The notes below the pieces were generated by a model that was given only the letters and a program-made list of their open reading frames with translations, ran no database searches and was not told where the DNA came from. 64,000 nucleotides of DNA. It comes from Geopseudomonas aromaticivorans. Lineage in GTDB: Bacteria; Pseudomonadota; Gammaproteobacteria; Pseudomonadales; Pseudomonadaceae. Made by a program: the position numbers and the translations under genes. The stretch is taken from the NCBI RefSeq assembly GCF_019097855.1, contig NZ_JAHRGL010000057.1:1-64000 (forward strand), in the 5' to 3' direction. Shown in pieces: positions 26,235 through 35,451 of the stretch (position 1 is its first letter; the number at the start of each line of letters is the position of its first letter).

Positions 26235-27689
26235 ATGGACCAGAGTGAAATTTATAAACTTCGCGAACAAATGCAAGCCGATCTATGGCCAAAATTTGTT
26301 AATAGCATTGAAATTGAGGGACTTCGTGGGTGGTCTGGTCAATCTGTGCAATTTAAATTCCCCGTTGTCGCTGTTGTAGGTGAAAACGGAACAGGAAAGA
26401 CAACGCTACTGAAATCGCTCGCATGTTGCTATGAGGCAGCTGAAAAATCCGACACATATTATCCTTCTGATTTCTTTCAGGACACCCCTTGGGATAGAGT
26501 TGAGGGCGTTGCAATCAAATACTCTATAAAACAAGGTGACACCATTCAGAGCTACCGCATTAGCAAAAAAACATCCCGATGGAATTTCGGCGACAACAGA
26601 CCTAAACGCAAGGTAATATATCAAGATATTTCAAGAACATTACCCATTGATGCAACCGCTGGGTACGCACGGATCGCAAAGATGGGAAAAACAGAAACCA
26701 CCAGCGAAAACATATCAAACGAAAACCTTACTCATTTGTCGCATGTATTAGGTCGACAATATGAATCTGCGAGATTCGCAAAGTCCGACGTCTCCGCCCA
26801 CTCGGTTGGGTTATTCAAGAGATCATTCGGAGAATTCAGCCAATACCACCAAGGTGCAGGCGAGGACGCCACCCTCGATCTTTTCAGAATCCTGGAAACA
26901 ATCCCGCAAACCAGCTTACTAATTATCGATGAGGTTGAAGCTTCACTTCATCCAAAGGCACAGAGGAGGTTAATTGACTTTCTCATGAAGCTCTCACGTA
27001 AGAAGAGATGCCAGATTGTGGTCTCTACGCACAGTCCGTATATTCTTGAGCAACTCCCCCAAGAGGCTAGAGTTCTTCTGGTACCCGGAAGTCAAGGGAC
27101 GAATGTAATTTACGGCGCAAGCGTAGAATTTGCCATGAGCCGAATGGATGACCAAGTTCATCCGGAGATGGCAGTTTATGTTGAGGATCGGGAGGCGGAA
27201 ATATGGTTGCGCGAAATATTAGTGTCAGACGAAAACAGAGCACAGGTCGTTGATCGTCTTGATATTTGCCCTGTTGGGCCAGCGAACGTAGTGCAGACCA
27301 TGGGGGCACTGGGTGCTGAAGGCCGCCTCCCGACTCTAAAGAATCTTGCAATCTTGAATGGAGATAAAGAACCAAGTCAAGGCTGCATTGTTCTGCCAGG
27401 CGAATATGCGCCTGAAGTCGTGATCTATAACGAGTTAAAAGAAAAAAACTGGGCAGATCTTCCTGAGAGAATAGGCATTGGCGCAGGGACTTTATTTGCG
27501 GATTTAGAAGATATCATGACAGACCCAGAGCATCATAACTGGAACAGAAAACTAGGTGACAAGGTCCGCAAATCTCATCTCTCGGTATGGGAAACTCTTG
27601 TTTCCGAGTGGGTACGGACTTGTTTGACTGATACTGACAAAGAGAGAATATACCGCTCAGTTGAAGATGTATTAGCGCAGGACTGTTAA
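26235..27689 (+). CDS. OLD-like AAA ATPase with TOPRIM-like C-terminus
   Basis: A 484-residue protein of the ATP-dependent overcoming-lysogenization-defect type. The N-terminal ABC/SMC-like ATPase shows Walker A GENGTGKTTLLK (about 50), a signature-like QGAGEDATLDLF and Walker B TSLLIIDEVEASLHP, then the H-loop VVSTHSPYILEQL. The C-terminal half has a TOPRIM-like pattern: VYVEDREAE with the acidic Glu, and AILNGDKEP in place of the usual DxD. Family members (OLD, GajA, AriA/PtuA-type ATPases) act in phage defence or DNA repair, but no helicase, HNH or other partner gene is adjacent. Base composition is strikingly AT-rich compared with the neighbours, and near-identical repeats bound it. Defence is inference. 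Confidence 0.8.
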   Translation: MDQSEIYKLREQMQADLWPKFVNSIEIEGLRGWSGQSVQFKFPVVAVVGENGTGKTTLLKSLACCYEAAEKSDTYYPSDFFQDTPWDRVEGVAIKYSIKQGDTIQSYRISKKTSRWNFGDNRPKRKVIYQDISRTLPIDATAGYARIAKMGKTETTSENISNENLTHLSHVLGRQYESARFAKSDVSAHSVGLFKRSFGEFSQYHQGAGEDATLDLFRILETIPQTSLLIIDEVEASLHPKAQRRLIDFLMKLSRKKRCQIVVSTHSPYILEQLPQEARVLLVPGSQGTNVIYGASVEFAMSRMDDQVHPEMAVYVEDREAEIWLREILVSDENRAQVVDRLDICPVGPANVVQTMGALGAEGRLPTLKNLAILNGDKEPSQGCIVLPGEYAPEVVIYNELKEKNWADLPERIGIGAGTLFADLEDIMTDPEHHNWNRKLGDKVRKSHLSVWETLVSEWVRTCLTDTDKERIYRSVEDVLAQDC

Positions 27690-27707
27690 TACCCAAAAGT
27701 ATGTAAT

Positions 27708-27814
27708 GTAGAAAACTCGCCCAGCGATTTTCTACCGCTCTGCCGGGTGAGGTACTCCAAGGTGGGCAACGCCTCCAGCAAGTAGGGTAGAAAACTCGCG
27801 CCGCGATTTTCTAC
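27708..27814. repeat. Two tandem GTAGAAAA-type hairpins
   Basis: Hairpins at 27708-27735 and 27787-27814 share arms GTAGAAAA...TTTTCTAC with inner TCGC/GCGA pairs. The first lies 19 bases past the OLD-like gene and could end its transcript. GGTGGGCAAYGCC follows each one, so the tandem unit is about 80 bases. Confidence 0.75.
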
Positions 27815-27917
27815 CACGGCGCCGGCACGGCGCCCCACGGTGGGCAATGCCTGCGGCAGTTGCCCACCTACGGCTAGCGAAACCGTGGTTTCCCACGACT
27901 ACCCAGAGCTTGTCTTT

Positions 27918-28022
27918 ATGATCGTGCCCACGCTCCCGCGTGGGTACGCCACATAGCCGCTCCTGCGGCGGGACGCGGAGCGTCCATCGTTCCGGCTCCC
28001 GCGCCGGAGCGTGGGAGCCATC
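27918..28022. repeat. 105-bp repeat, right of the OLD-like gene
   Basis: Direct copy of the element at 26088-26193, sharing ATGATCGTGCCCACGCTCCC, the GCTCCTGCGGC core, the GGACGC...GCGTCC arm and the terminal GGAGCGTGGGxGCCATC. Divergence is mainly in the right hairpin. Together with 27690-27917 this fills the space before the TRIC gene. Confidence 0.85.
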
Positions 28023-28076
28023 GGCACCTCTCACGAAACCGGGTTGCGCCGGGCGCCACGAGGCCTACGGCTCGCC

Positions 28077-28700
28077 TCAGCGCCGCTCGGCCACGTTCAG
28101 CCGCAAATGCCACCCATAGCGCAGCGACAGCAGGCGCAGGACGAAGCACGCCGCGATGGCCAGCCAGGTCAGCCAGTTGCGCGACCAGCCCAGTGCTTCG
28201 CCGAGTACCAGGATGCTGGCGCCGAGCAGCGCGGCGGTCGCGTAGATTTCCTTGCGCAGGATCGCTGGCACGCGGTTGAGCAGCACGTCGCGGGCGATGC
28301 CGCCGCCGACCGCGGTGGTGGTGCCGAGGAGGATCGCCACCTCGTAGTTATGGCCGTAGGCCAGCGCCTTGTGCGCGCCGGTGACGGCGAACACGCTGAG
28401 GCCGAGGGCGTCGAACAGCAGCACCGGGTAGGCCAGGCGCTCGACCAGCGGGCCGGCCCCTATCGTGAGCAGCGCGGCGAGCACCGCGGTAACCAGATAG
28501 CTCCAGTCACTCAGGCCGACCGGCGGGGTGGCGCCGATGCACAGGTCGCGCACCACACCGCCACCGACCGCGGTGATGAAGGCGACCATCACCACGCCGA
28601 ACAGGTCGAGGCGCCGCTGCAGGGCTGCGGTGGCGCCACTGATGGCACAGGCGAAGACCCCGGCGAGATCCAGCGCGACGAACAGGGTCTGTGCGTTCAT
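28077..28700 (-). CDS. Trimeric intracellular cation channel family protein (UPF0126)
   Basis: A 207-residue inner-membrane protein with seven predicted helices. It has the TRIC/YicG duplicated unit: DLAGVFACAISGATAALQ then VMVAFITAVGGGVVRDL in the first half, and FDALGLSVFAVTGAHKAL then GTTTAVGGGIARDVLLNR in the second. Bacterial members form trimeric channels permeable to monovalent cations or small solutes. The ATG overlaps the stop of the upstream M20 gene (ATGA), so both are probably translated together. Whether the channel serves the amidohydrolase product is unknown. Confidence 0.88.
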   Translation of the reverse strand: MNAQTLFVALDLAGVFACAISGATAALQRRLDLFGVVMVAFITAVGGGVVRDLCIGATPPVGLSDWSYLVTAVLAALLTIGAGPLVERLAYPVLLFDALGLSVFAVTGAHKALAYGHNYEVAILLGTTTAVGGGIARDVLLNRVPAILRKEIYATAALLGASILVLGEALGWSRNWLTWLAIAACFVLRLLSLRYGWHLRLNVAERR

Positions 28701-29965
28701 GCCTCCGCGGCGTCCGCGCACAGCCAGGCCGAGGCGGCGGTCAGCATGGCCTGCAGGCCGGTCTTCAGGGTGGGATGCAGCACTGGCGCGTACTGCGGCG
28801 AGTGGTTGCTGGGGATGGCGTTGAGCTGCTGGCGCGCCTTGGCTTCCCGGTAGGTCTGCGCATCGGTGCCGCCGACGAACCAGAACACGTAGGGCACGCC
28901 CCAGCGCCGGCCGAAGATGCTGAAGTCCTCGCTGGCCGGGGCCGGCTGGGTTTCGAAGGCACGCTCGGCGAACTGGCTGCGGAAAGCGGCGGCCACCCGC
29001 GCGGTCGCGGCGGCGTCGTTCTCGGTCAGCGGATAGGCGTTGAGGGTGGTGAACTCCGGCTCGCGCGGTGCGTTGGACGCCGTGCACTCGGCGCAGCAGA
29101 TCCGCTTCACCGCGGCCAGCACGTGCTCGCGCACGCCTTCGCTGTAGGTGCGGATGTTCAGCTTGAGGGTGGCGTCGTCGGGGATGATGTTTTCCTTGGT
29201 GCCGGCCTGCAGCGCGCCGACGGTGACCACCGCGCTGTCCAGCGGCGCGACTTCGCGCGAGACGATGGTCTGCAGGCGCATCACGGTCGACGCCGCCATC
29301 ACCACCGGGTCGACCGAGTTGTGCGGCATCGAGCCGTGGGCGCCGCGGCCGAACAGCTTGACCTTGAGGCTGTCGCCGGCGGAGAGGATGGTGCCGCTGC
29401 GGTAGCCGACGGTGCCGGCCTCGCCGACCATCACGTGCTGGCCGAGGATCACCTCGGGCTTGGGAAAGCGCTCGATCATGCCGTCGTCCATCATGCTCTG
29501 CGCGCCGCGCCCGACCTCCTCGCCCGGCTGGAACACCGCCAGCAGGGTGCCGTGCCAGGCAGCGCGGTGCTCGGCCAGCAGGCGCGCCGCGCCCAGCAGC
29601 CAGGTCACGTGCAGGTCGTGGCCGCAGACATGGGAAACGCCGATCTCGGCGCCCTCCTCGTCGCGGGCCTTGACCTCGCTGGCATACGGCAGGCCGGTCG
29701 CCTCGGTCACCGGCAGTGCGTCCATGTCGGCGCGCAGCATGACCGTCGGCCCCGCTCCATTGCGCAGCACGCCGACCACGCCGGTGCCGCCGACGCCGCG
29801 GGTCACCTCGAAGCCGTGGGCGGCCAGGTAGTCGGCGGCGATGCCGGCGGTGCGGTGTTCCTGCATCGACAGCTCGGGGTGGCGGTGGAGATCCTTGTAG
29901 ATGGCCTCCAGTTCGGGCAGCAGCCGGTCGAGCGGGGTATCCAGAGCGTCGGCAAGCGGGTTCAT
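28697..29965 (-). CDS. M20-family amidohydrolase
   Basis: A 422-residue cytoplasmic metallo-amidohydrolase of the hippurate hydrolase/IAA-amino acid hydrolase branch, which removes acyl groups from N-acyl amino acids. Seen are DLHRHPELSMQEHRTA at the start, VCGHDLHVTWLLGAA with the first metal ligand His, FQPGEEVGRGAQ with ligand Glu pair, and EFTTLNAYPLTEND before the lid. The bridging Asp region is VMLRADMDALPV. Start 29965 is chosen from GGAG eight bases upstream; an upstream ATG at 30025 adds a non-conserved basic stretch. It is coupled to the TRIC channel gene. Natural substrate unknown. Confidence 0.85.
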   Translation of the reverse strand: MNPLADALDTPLDRLLPELEAIYKDLHRHPELSMQEHRTAGIAADYLAAHGFEVTRGVGGTGVVGVLRNGAGPTVMLRADMDALPVTEATGLPYASEVKARDEEGAEIGVSHVCGHDLHVTWLLGAARLLAEHRAAWHGTLLAVFQPGEEVGRGAQSMMDDGMIERFPKPEVILGQHVMVGEAGTVGYRSGTILSAGDSLKVKLFGRGAHGSMPHNSVDPVVMAASTVMRLQTIVSREVAPLDSAVVTVGALQAGTKENIIPDDATLKLNIRTYSEGVREHVLAAVKRICCAECTASNAPREPEFTTLNAYPLTENDAAATARVAAAFRSQFAERAFETQPAPASEDFSIFGRRWGVPYVFWFVGGTDAQTYREAKARQQLNAIPSNHSPQYAPVLHPTLKTGLQAMLTAASAWLCADAAEA

Positions 29966-30196
29966 GCGCGGTTCTCCATGGCTGGGGAGCGAGCGCCGCC
30001 GGGCCGCGACAGCGGTATGCGGCACCCGTCGATGCGTGCTGCAAGCCTAGCATTGCCGAATGAGGCATTTGAATGGCACTGCGGATTCCGCTGGCCGAGG
30101 CGCTGCACAACATGGCAACGCCACCGCGGCTATGATCGGTGAAAGCCAATGCGCTGGAGTGACCCGGCTGCGTCTGAGCGTTTTGAGGAGTGAAGC

Positions 30197-31663
30197 ATGA
30201 GCACGACCGTACAGGCCGATGTGCCGCCCGTCGGCAACGACCGCCTGCTGCTCGGCATCATCATGGGGGTGGTGGCCTTCTGGCTGTTCGCCCAGACCAC
30301 CTTGAACATCGCCCCCGACATGCAGCGCGATCTGGGGCTGGGGTCCACCACCATGAACAACGCGGTGGCCATCACCTCGCTGTTCTCGGGCATTTTCATC
30401 GTGGTGATGGGCGGTCTGGCCGATCGCGTCGGCCGGCTGCGGATCACCCGGATCGGCTTCTACCTGAGCATCGCCGGCTCGCTGCTGGTGGCCGTCACAC
30501 CGTCGGGCAGCCTGGCGGCGCCGGTGATGTTGGCCGGACGGGCGCTGCAGGGCCTGTCGGCGGCCTGCATCATGCCGGCCAGCCTGGCCCTGGTGAAGGC
30601 CTACTGGGATGGCGCCGGGCGCCAGCGCGCGATCAGCCTGTGGTCCATCGGTTCCTGGGGCGGCTCGGGCCTGTGCTCGCTGCTCGGCGGCCTGATGGCG
30701 GAGAACTTCGGCTGGCGTTCGATCTTCTGGGTCGCCATCGCGGTCAGCATCCTCGGCCTGTGGCTGATGCGCGGCACGCCGGAAAACAAGGCCGACACCC
30801 AGGGCGACTACCGCTTCGACCTGCCCGGCGTGCTGAGCTTCATGGTGGCCATGCTGGCGCTGCAGGTGCTGGTGACTCAGGGCAACAAGCTGGGCTGGAC
30901 CAGCCCGCTCGGCCTCGGCTTGCTGGCGGTGACGGTGGTCATGGGGCTGCTGTTCCTGCGCATCGAAAGCCGCTCGGCCAACGCCTTCTTCGACTTCAGC
31001 CTGTTCAGGAACCCGACCTACACCGGCGCGACCCTCTCCAACTTCCTGATCAACGGCACGGCCGGCACGCTGATCGTGTCGCTGCAGCTGGTACAGCTGG
31101 GGGGCGGCATGAACGCGCAGCAGGCCGGCTTCCTGACCCTCGGCTATGCCGTCGCCATCATTGCCTTCATCCGCATGGGCGAGAAACTGTTGCAGCGCTT
31201 CGGGCCGCGCCTGCCGATGCTCTGGGGCTGCCTGATCACCGGCCTGGCCATAGCGCTGCTGATGCCGGCCAACCTGCTGCTGGCCGAGTATCGGATGCTC
31301 GCCGTGATCGGCTACACGCTGTTCGGCGTGGGCCTGGCGTTCTATGCCACCCCCTCGACCGACGCGGCGCTGGCCAACCTCCCGGCCGCCCAGAGCGGTT
31401 CGGGGTCGGGCATCTACAAGATGGCGTCGTCGCTGGGGGCGGCCTTCGGCGTAGCGATCTCGGCGGCCGTATTCACCGCGCTGACCGGCGACAACGGCAG
31501 CGTGAGCTGGCTCGAGGGCGTGATTACCTTCGCCGGGCGGCAGGACAACCTGGCGGTCCGCGAGGCGGCCTTCATCGCGCTGGGCTTCAACCTGCTGATG
31601 GTGGTGATCGCGATCGTCTCGATCATGCTCACCGTGCCCAAGGGCCGGAAGGTTCAGGGCTGA
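30197..31663 (+). CDS. MFS transporter, DHA2-type
   Basis: A 488-residue inner-membrane protein with about 14 helices, the DHA2 drug:proton antiporter layout. Conserved segments are the loop GGLADRVGRLRITRIGF (motif A), LAGRALQGLSAACIMPASLAL (motif C-like) and the later repeat YKMASSLGAAFGVAISAAVF. Family members export quaternary ammonium compounds and dyes (SmvA-like). GAGGAG lies nine bases upstream of the ATG. It is divergent from the M20/TRIC pair with 230 bases between, and no TetR regulator is next to it. Confidence 0.87.
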   Translation: MSTTVQADVPPVGNDRLLLGIIMGVVAFWLFAQTTLNIAPDMQRDLGLGSTTMNNAVAITSLFSGIFIVVMGGLADRVGRLRITRIGFYLSIAGSLLVAVTPSGSLAAPVMLAGRALQGLSAACIMPASLALVKAYWDGAGRQRAISLWSIGSWGGSGLCSLLGGLMAENFGWRSIFWVAIAVSILGLWLMRGTPENKADTQGDYRFDLPGVLSFMVAMLALQVLVTQGNKLGWTSPLGLGLLAVTVVMGLLFLRIESRSANAFFDFSLFRNPTYTGATLSNFLINGTAGTLIVSLQLVQLGGGMNAQQAGFLTLGYAVAIIAFIRMGEKLLQRFGPRLPMLWGCLITGLAIALLMPANLLLAEYRMLAVIGYTLFGVGLAFYATPSTDAALANLPAAQSGSGSGIYKMASSLGAAFGVAISAAVFTALTGDNGSVSWLEGVITFAGRQDNLAVREAAFIALGFNLLMVVIAIVSIMLTVPKGRKVQG

Positions 31664-31829
31664 GGTCCTGCGGGGCGTCGTGGCAACTCAAGTGCAAGTG
31701 AGTCGAAGTGGCCGGTTTGAACCGCCCGAAACTCCATGTCGCGGGCAGTTCAAGAGGCTTTCGGCGGGATGGGTGCGAACAGCCAACTGCGGTCATTCAA
31801 CCCGTCTACGCCAACGGGGACGACTCACT

Positions 31830-32150
31830 TTATCGAGCGGCGGAGTCCTGCGGTTGCGCGAGGATCGCGGCGGCCAGTTCCTGATCGCTCGCCTGCAAGC
31901 CGGGATGCTCGCGGCGGATCTGCTGCAGCGCGGCCTCCAGGTAGGCGCCGCGGATGGTGCCGCCGCTGGCGATGAAGCTGCTGGCGTCGTCCTTGGCAAC
32001 CACGACGATCTTGTCGTCCTTGAAGGTGGAATACAGCGAGGCGGATATCCCCGCGGAGGTGGCGACATCTTCTACATCCACGCTGCCGGCCAGTGCCGAG
32101 GCGACGGGCAGGCAGAGCGCAAGCGAAGCGACAACAAGTGTGCGGCGCAT
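31830..32150 (-). CDS. DUF2388 small exported protein
   Basis: A 106-residue exported protein with a signal peptide (MRRTLVVASLALCLPVASALAG). The mature domain ASSFIASGGTIRGAYLEAAL and HPGLQASDQELAAAIL is the DUF2388 pattern found almost only in pseudomonads. AGAGGG precedes the ATG. Function is unknown; related genes often occur in tandem, but only one is here. Confidence 0.85.
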   Translation of the reverse strand: MRRTLVVASLALCLPVASALAGSVDVEDVATSAGISASLYSTFKDDKIVVVAKDDASSFIASGGTIRGAYLEAALQQIRREHPGLQASDQELAAAILAQPQDSAAR

Positions 32151-32255
32151 GGCAATAACCCTCTGGCGGCCGAAACGGCCTACTGAGTTAGAACCGCGGC
32201 ACAGGCTGGAATTCCCGGCCGCCGGGCACCGGCCATCGGTATCTATTGAGCCCCA

Positions 32256-32552
32256 CTATACATAGGACTGACCTTTGAACCCCCGTGGCAGGCGCTGGAG
32301 TCCCGGCAGGTCGGTGAGCTTCTGCAGCCAGGCGGCGCGCCAGTGGTACGCGGCGTGAGCGGCCTTGGCGGCTTGCCGTGCGGCTCTGCGCGCCGCGTTG
32401 CGCTCGAGTCTGCGCGCCTCGCGGAACGCCTCGGTGCCACGGCAGTTGCGACATTTCACCCGCGCCACTTCCGTGGTGGAAACCAGCGTGTCGCCGTGGC
32501 GGCCGCAGGCGAGGTGCCCGGCGACCATGAAGTGGGTAACGTGAATGACCAT
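32256..32552 (-). CDS. Small basic protein with a partial zinc-knuckle
   Basis: A 98-residue protein with AGGAG eight bases before its ATG, which supports translation. The N-terminal part reads THFMVAGHLACGRHGDTL and VKCRNCRGTEAF, giving a Cys and two closely spaced Cys that may bind a metal. The middle is very basic and Ala-rich (RAARQAAKAAHAAYHWRAAW). I recall similar hypothetical proteins in pseudomonads. No function can be assigned. Confidence 0.6.
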   Translation of the reverse strand: MVIHVTHFMVAGHLACGRHGDTLVSTTEVARVKCRNCRGTEAFREARRLERNAARRAARQAAKAAHAAYHWRAAWLQKLTDLPGLQRLPRGFKGQSYV

Positions 32553-32793
32553 CTGTGAATCTCCTGCGCAGAGTGTGGTACCCGCGAAGGCCTACCACAT
32601 CTCACGGTTGGAAATGCCGCATCCCTGGCCGCCCCGCCGCCCTGGTTAACACGGCTATTCCATGGAGCTTCAAACCTGTTCGGGGCTTGATCGGTCGTGA
32701 TCCCATCTATCTAGGTTAGACCACTCGAGAGGCTCGGGCCTCGCAATCCGTGCAGGCTAGTCAGGGCGTCGCAAAAGCTCACCAGGCGGCGGC

Positions 32794-34041
32794 TCAGCCC
32801 TTGCCGGGATCGACAGGTGGATCCGGTTCCGCTGGCTGCGTGCTTTCTTCCTTGTGGCGATCGGTGGCGATTTCGACGGCGATGGCGGCGGCCTGCTCGG
32901 CGGGCATGCCTTCGGCCCGGCGCTCGTACTCCGCCTCGCCCTGCTCGTCGCTCTTGCGGGTCTGCACATCGGCGGCCTGCTCCTGCTGCCCCGGCAACTC
33001 GACGCGGAGTTCCTCGATGAGCATCAGCAGGGCCGACGCCACGGGCAGGGACAGCAGTGCCCCGGGAATGCCACCCAGGACGGCCCCCACCAACAGCGCG
33101 AAGAAGATCGCCGACGACGGCAGGCGCAACGCACGTCCATAGACGTGCGGCACGATCAGGCGGTTCTCGACCTCCTCGTAGGCGAGCATCGACACCAGCA
33201 CGATGCTGATGACGGTGATTCCCTGGGTGAGCACGGCCGCCACCACGGCCACCAGCGCCAGCAGGCTGCCGATGTAGGGCAGCACGTCGGCAACACCGGC
33301 GAAAATCGCGATGGCCAGGGCGTTGGGAGCACCACAGGCCGTCAGCAGAATGAACACGAAGATAGTCATGCACGCCGAGGTGATCGCCTGCCCGCGGATG
33401 TAACCGCCGACGATGGTTTCCAGACCCAGCATGATCCGCGATAGCCGCAGGTGGTGGGATATGGGCACCAGCAGGAACAGACCGCCGCGCAGGCGATCGC
33501 GGTCGAGCATGATGTACAGGGCGAGAAACACCGAGCTGAGGATGTAGGTGACGATTGCCACGACACTGCCGGAGAACTCCAGGGCCGTCGAGACGGTCAC
33601 CGTTACCACGTCGCCGACGCGCAGGTCGCGGAGCATGTCCGCCAGGGGGCTGGTCAGCTTGAAGCCCTCCAGCCAGTCCGCCAGGTGCTCGCGCAGGATG
33701 GGCTCTTGATCGACCAGGTTGGTCGCCTGCTCGATCAGGGCCGGAATCGTCAAGGTGATGAACAGCACGGTAGCCACCATGATCCCGGTGAACACGATGG
33801 CGATGCCCAGGCCCCGGTGCATGCGCCGCCCCTCGAGCCAGCGGACCGCGGGCCCCATGGTGCCGACGATCATCAGCGCCGCCACCAGCACCAGGAGCAC
33901 GGGCAAGAGCCGGCTCAGCACCCACAGGCCGGGGATGAGGAGAGTCAGGATAACGAGGGTACGGGGAGCGAATTCGATGCGAATCACTCGGCGCCGCGCC
34001 TCCTCTGGAGGACGCTCATCGGGTCCGCTAGTTGGCGCCAT
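32794..34041 (-). CDS. AI-2E family transporter/PerM-like permease
   Basis: A 415-residue inner-membrane protein with about eight helices of the AI-2E exporter (TqsA/PerM, UPF0118) family. Recognisable pieces are LTLLIPGLWVLSRLLPVLL at the start, FVFILLTACGAPNALAIAI, FAGVADVLPYIGSLLALV and the family loop YEEVENRLIVPHVYGRALRL. A charged cytoplasmic tail of about 70 residues (EQEQ-type, Pro-rich at the end) follows the last helix. Family members export autoinducer-2 or act as sodium/proton antiporters; substrate here is unknown. First gene of a run of stress and envelope genes. Confidence 0.88.
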   Translation of the reverse strand: MAPTSGPDERPPEEARRRVIRIEFAPRTLVILTLLIPGLWVLSRLLPVLLVLVAALMIVGTMGPAVRWLEGRRMHRGLGIAIVFTGIMVATVLFITLTIPALIEQATNLVDQEPILREHLADWLEGFKLTSPLADMLRDLRVGDVVTVTVSTALEFSGSVVAIVTYILSSVFLALYIMLDRDRLRGGLFLLVPISHHLRLSRIMLGLETIVGGYIRGQAITSACMTIFVFILLTACGAPNALAIAIFAGVADVLPYIGSLLALVAVVAAVLTQGITVISIVLVSMLAYEEVENRLIVPHVYGRALRLPSSAIFFALLVGAVLGGIPGALLSLPVASALLMLIEELRVELPGQQEQAADVQTRKSDEQGEAEYERRAEGMPAEQAAAIAVEIATDRHKEESTQPAEPDPPVDPGKG

Positions 34042-34175
34042 GTCGCCTCCTGTCCTGCAGCGCCCTGGCGATCGTCGGCCAAAGCCTCCCAGCGAAGCCG
34101 AGCCAGGACTTCAGGAACAGCCGGAGCCTCATGGCGTTTCGCAGGTCACCCGGGCATCTTTTCGCTAAGGCCCCC

Positions 34176-34280
34176 TCAGGTGCACCCACGCAGGAGGTAC
34201 AGAATCAGCAGGATCGGGATCGGGACTCCCAACAGCCACAGCAGAATCCACCCCGCCTTCCCTTCTTCTTTGTTGCCCAC
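34176..34280 (-). CDS. 34-residue single-helix membrane protein
   Basis: A very short gene beginning GTG GGC AAC AAA and encoding MGNKEEGKAG, then the hydrophobic helix WILLWLLGVPIPILLILYLL and a basic end RGCT. AAGGG lies about nine bases before the start. The clean charge-helix-charge layout and recall of near-identical short proteins in other Pseudomonas genomes support it. It lies between the AI-2E transporter and the SYLF gene on the same strand. Function unknown. Confidence 0.65.
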   Translation of the reverse strand: MGNKEEGKAGWILLWLLGVPIPILLILYLLRGCT

Positions 34281-34411
34281 GGCGATCACCCTTCACTCAG
34301 GCCGCATTTACCCCTCGCGCCCCCTGGCAGACAGGCCAGGGGGCCGCTCGGAATGCCACAGCACGCACGCTCAAGGCTTCAACAGAGCAGAAGCCTTGCA
34401 AGAGCCGACGT

Positions 34412-34972
34412 TCAGCGCTTGATCAGGGAAATCTTGGTGCCTTCGATGCTGACCCCGGCCATCAAGCCTTGCTGGTCGAAGACGAACGCGTAGGCATCGT
34501 CCTTCAGCGTCGAGCTGGACAGGTTCTTGGCCATCCCTTCGTCAACCACGACCACGGTCGGGCCCACGCCGATTTCCCAGCCCTTGGTCTCGCGCACATA
34601 GTTCACGGCCTTTTCGGTCATCAGGAACACCGCATACGCATACGACTGGGCGCCCGCCTGCAGTCCCCAGGAGCCGGTCACGGAGTTGTAGTAACCGTCC
34701 ACCTTGGAGCCGCGCAACATCTCGCCCTCGCCATAGCTGCCACCGAACACCAGGCCCGCCTTGATGATCTTCGGGAAGACCAGCACCGCCTTGGCATTGC
34801 GCGAAATGGTTTCGGCAAATGGATGGGCCTTGTAGAGGATCTGCAACGCCTGCTTGGAATCCTTGTCCAGGTCTTCGGCGGTTGCGGCGCTGGCGTTGTT
34901 CAGCAGACTCGCCGACGCCAGGGATACGGTCGCGAGGATGATCGCGAGAAAGAACCTCATTGACTGGGTCAT
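34412..34972 (-). CDS. SYLF/YSC84-type lipid-binding exported protein
   Basis: A 186-residue protein with signal peptide (RFFLAIILATVSLASASLL) followed by the SYLF domain, which binds phosphoinositide-like lipids in eukaryotic relatives. Family segments are AVLVFPKIIKAGLVFGGSYG, GYYNSVTGSWGLQAGAQSY and GPTVVVVDEGMAKNLSSSTL. It probably sits in the periplasm or is attached to an envelope membrane. ATG 34972 is chosen over later Met codons because GGAG is seven bases upstream. It belongs to the surrounding stress-type cluster. A GC-rich inverted repeat after its end (about 34318-34344) may stop its transcript. Confidence 0.85.
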   Translation of the reverse strand: MTQSMRFFLAIILATVSLASASLLNNASAATAEDLDKDSKQALQILYKAHPFAETISRNAKAVLVFPKIIKAGLVFGGSYGEGEMLRGSKVDGYYNSVTGSWGLQAGAQSYAYAVFLMTEKAVNYVRETKGWEIGVGPTVVVVDEGMAKNLSSSTLKDDAYAFVFDQQGLMAGVSIEGTKISLIKR

Positions 34973-35095
34973 TTGCGTGCTCCGATAACAGTGATGGACC
35001 GCATGTGACGAACCACCGAGCAGTAGCTCGCGCATGCAACGAGCAGAATCCGCTCCCTGCGAGAGGCCATCCGGCGCCTCAAGGTGCCGTTCGCA

Positions 35096-35242
35096 TCAGC
35101 CCCTGCGTCCTTGAATGAACTGGACCAGGATCACTACTATCGCCACCACCAGCAGGATGTGGATGAACCCGCCCATGGTGTAGGTCGAAACGAGTCCCAG
35201 CACCCAGAGGATTAGCAAGATAATCGCGATCGTCATGAGCAT
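35096..35242 (-). CDS. 48-residue membrane protein, lmo0937 family
   Basis: A small gene encoding two helices, MLMTIAIILLILWVLGLVST and then GFIHILLVVAIVVILVQF, ending QGRRG. This is the lmo0937/DUF5670 pattern of tiny stress-associated membrane proteins. GGAG lies eight bases before the ATG. It overlaps a longer frame in another phase that is not coding. Confidence 0.8.
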   Translation of the reverse strand: MLMTIAIILLILWVLGLVSTYTMGGFIHILLVVAIVVILVQFIQGRRG

Positions 35243-35451
35243 GTCTGTATCTCCGATCAATGTCTGGCAGCCATCTGCCTGTCGCCAGAGTGAGCGTAGA
35301 CGCGGGGACGGGTCTGTTCGCTAGCAAACACAGCGCCGGCCGTATCGGTGCCTGGTATAGCGCTGCGCAGGCCGACCAATGGCGTGGGGGTGCTGCTGGA
35401 CTATCCTTCCTTGCGACGAACGGAAAAGACGTTCCCAGCCAGGGTTACTCC

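Noticed and set aside
30111-30128. A GG-N10-GC sequence (TGGCAACGCCACCGCG) before the MFS gene
   Set aside because: The -12 part does not match TTGC, and in such GC-rich DNA this spacing arises often by chance.
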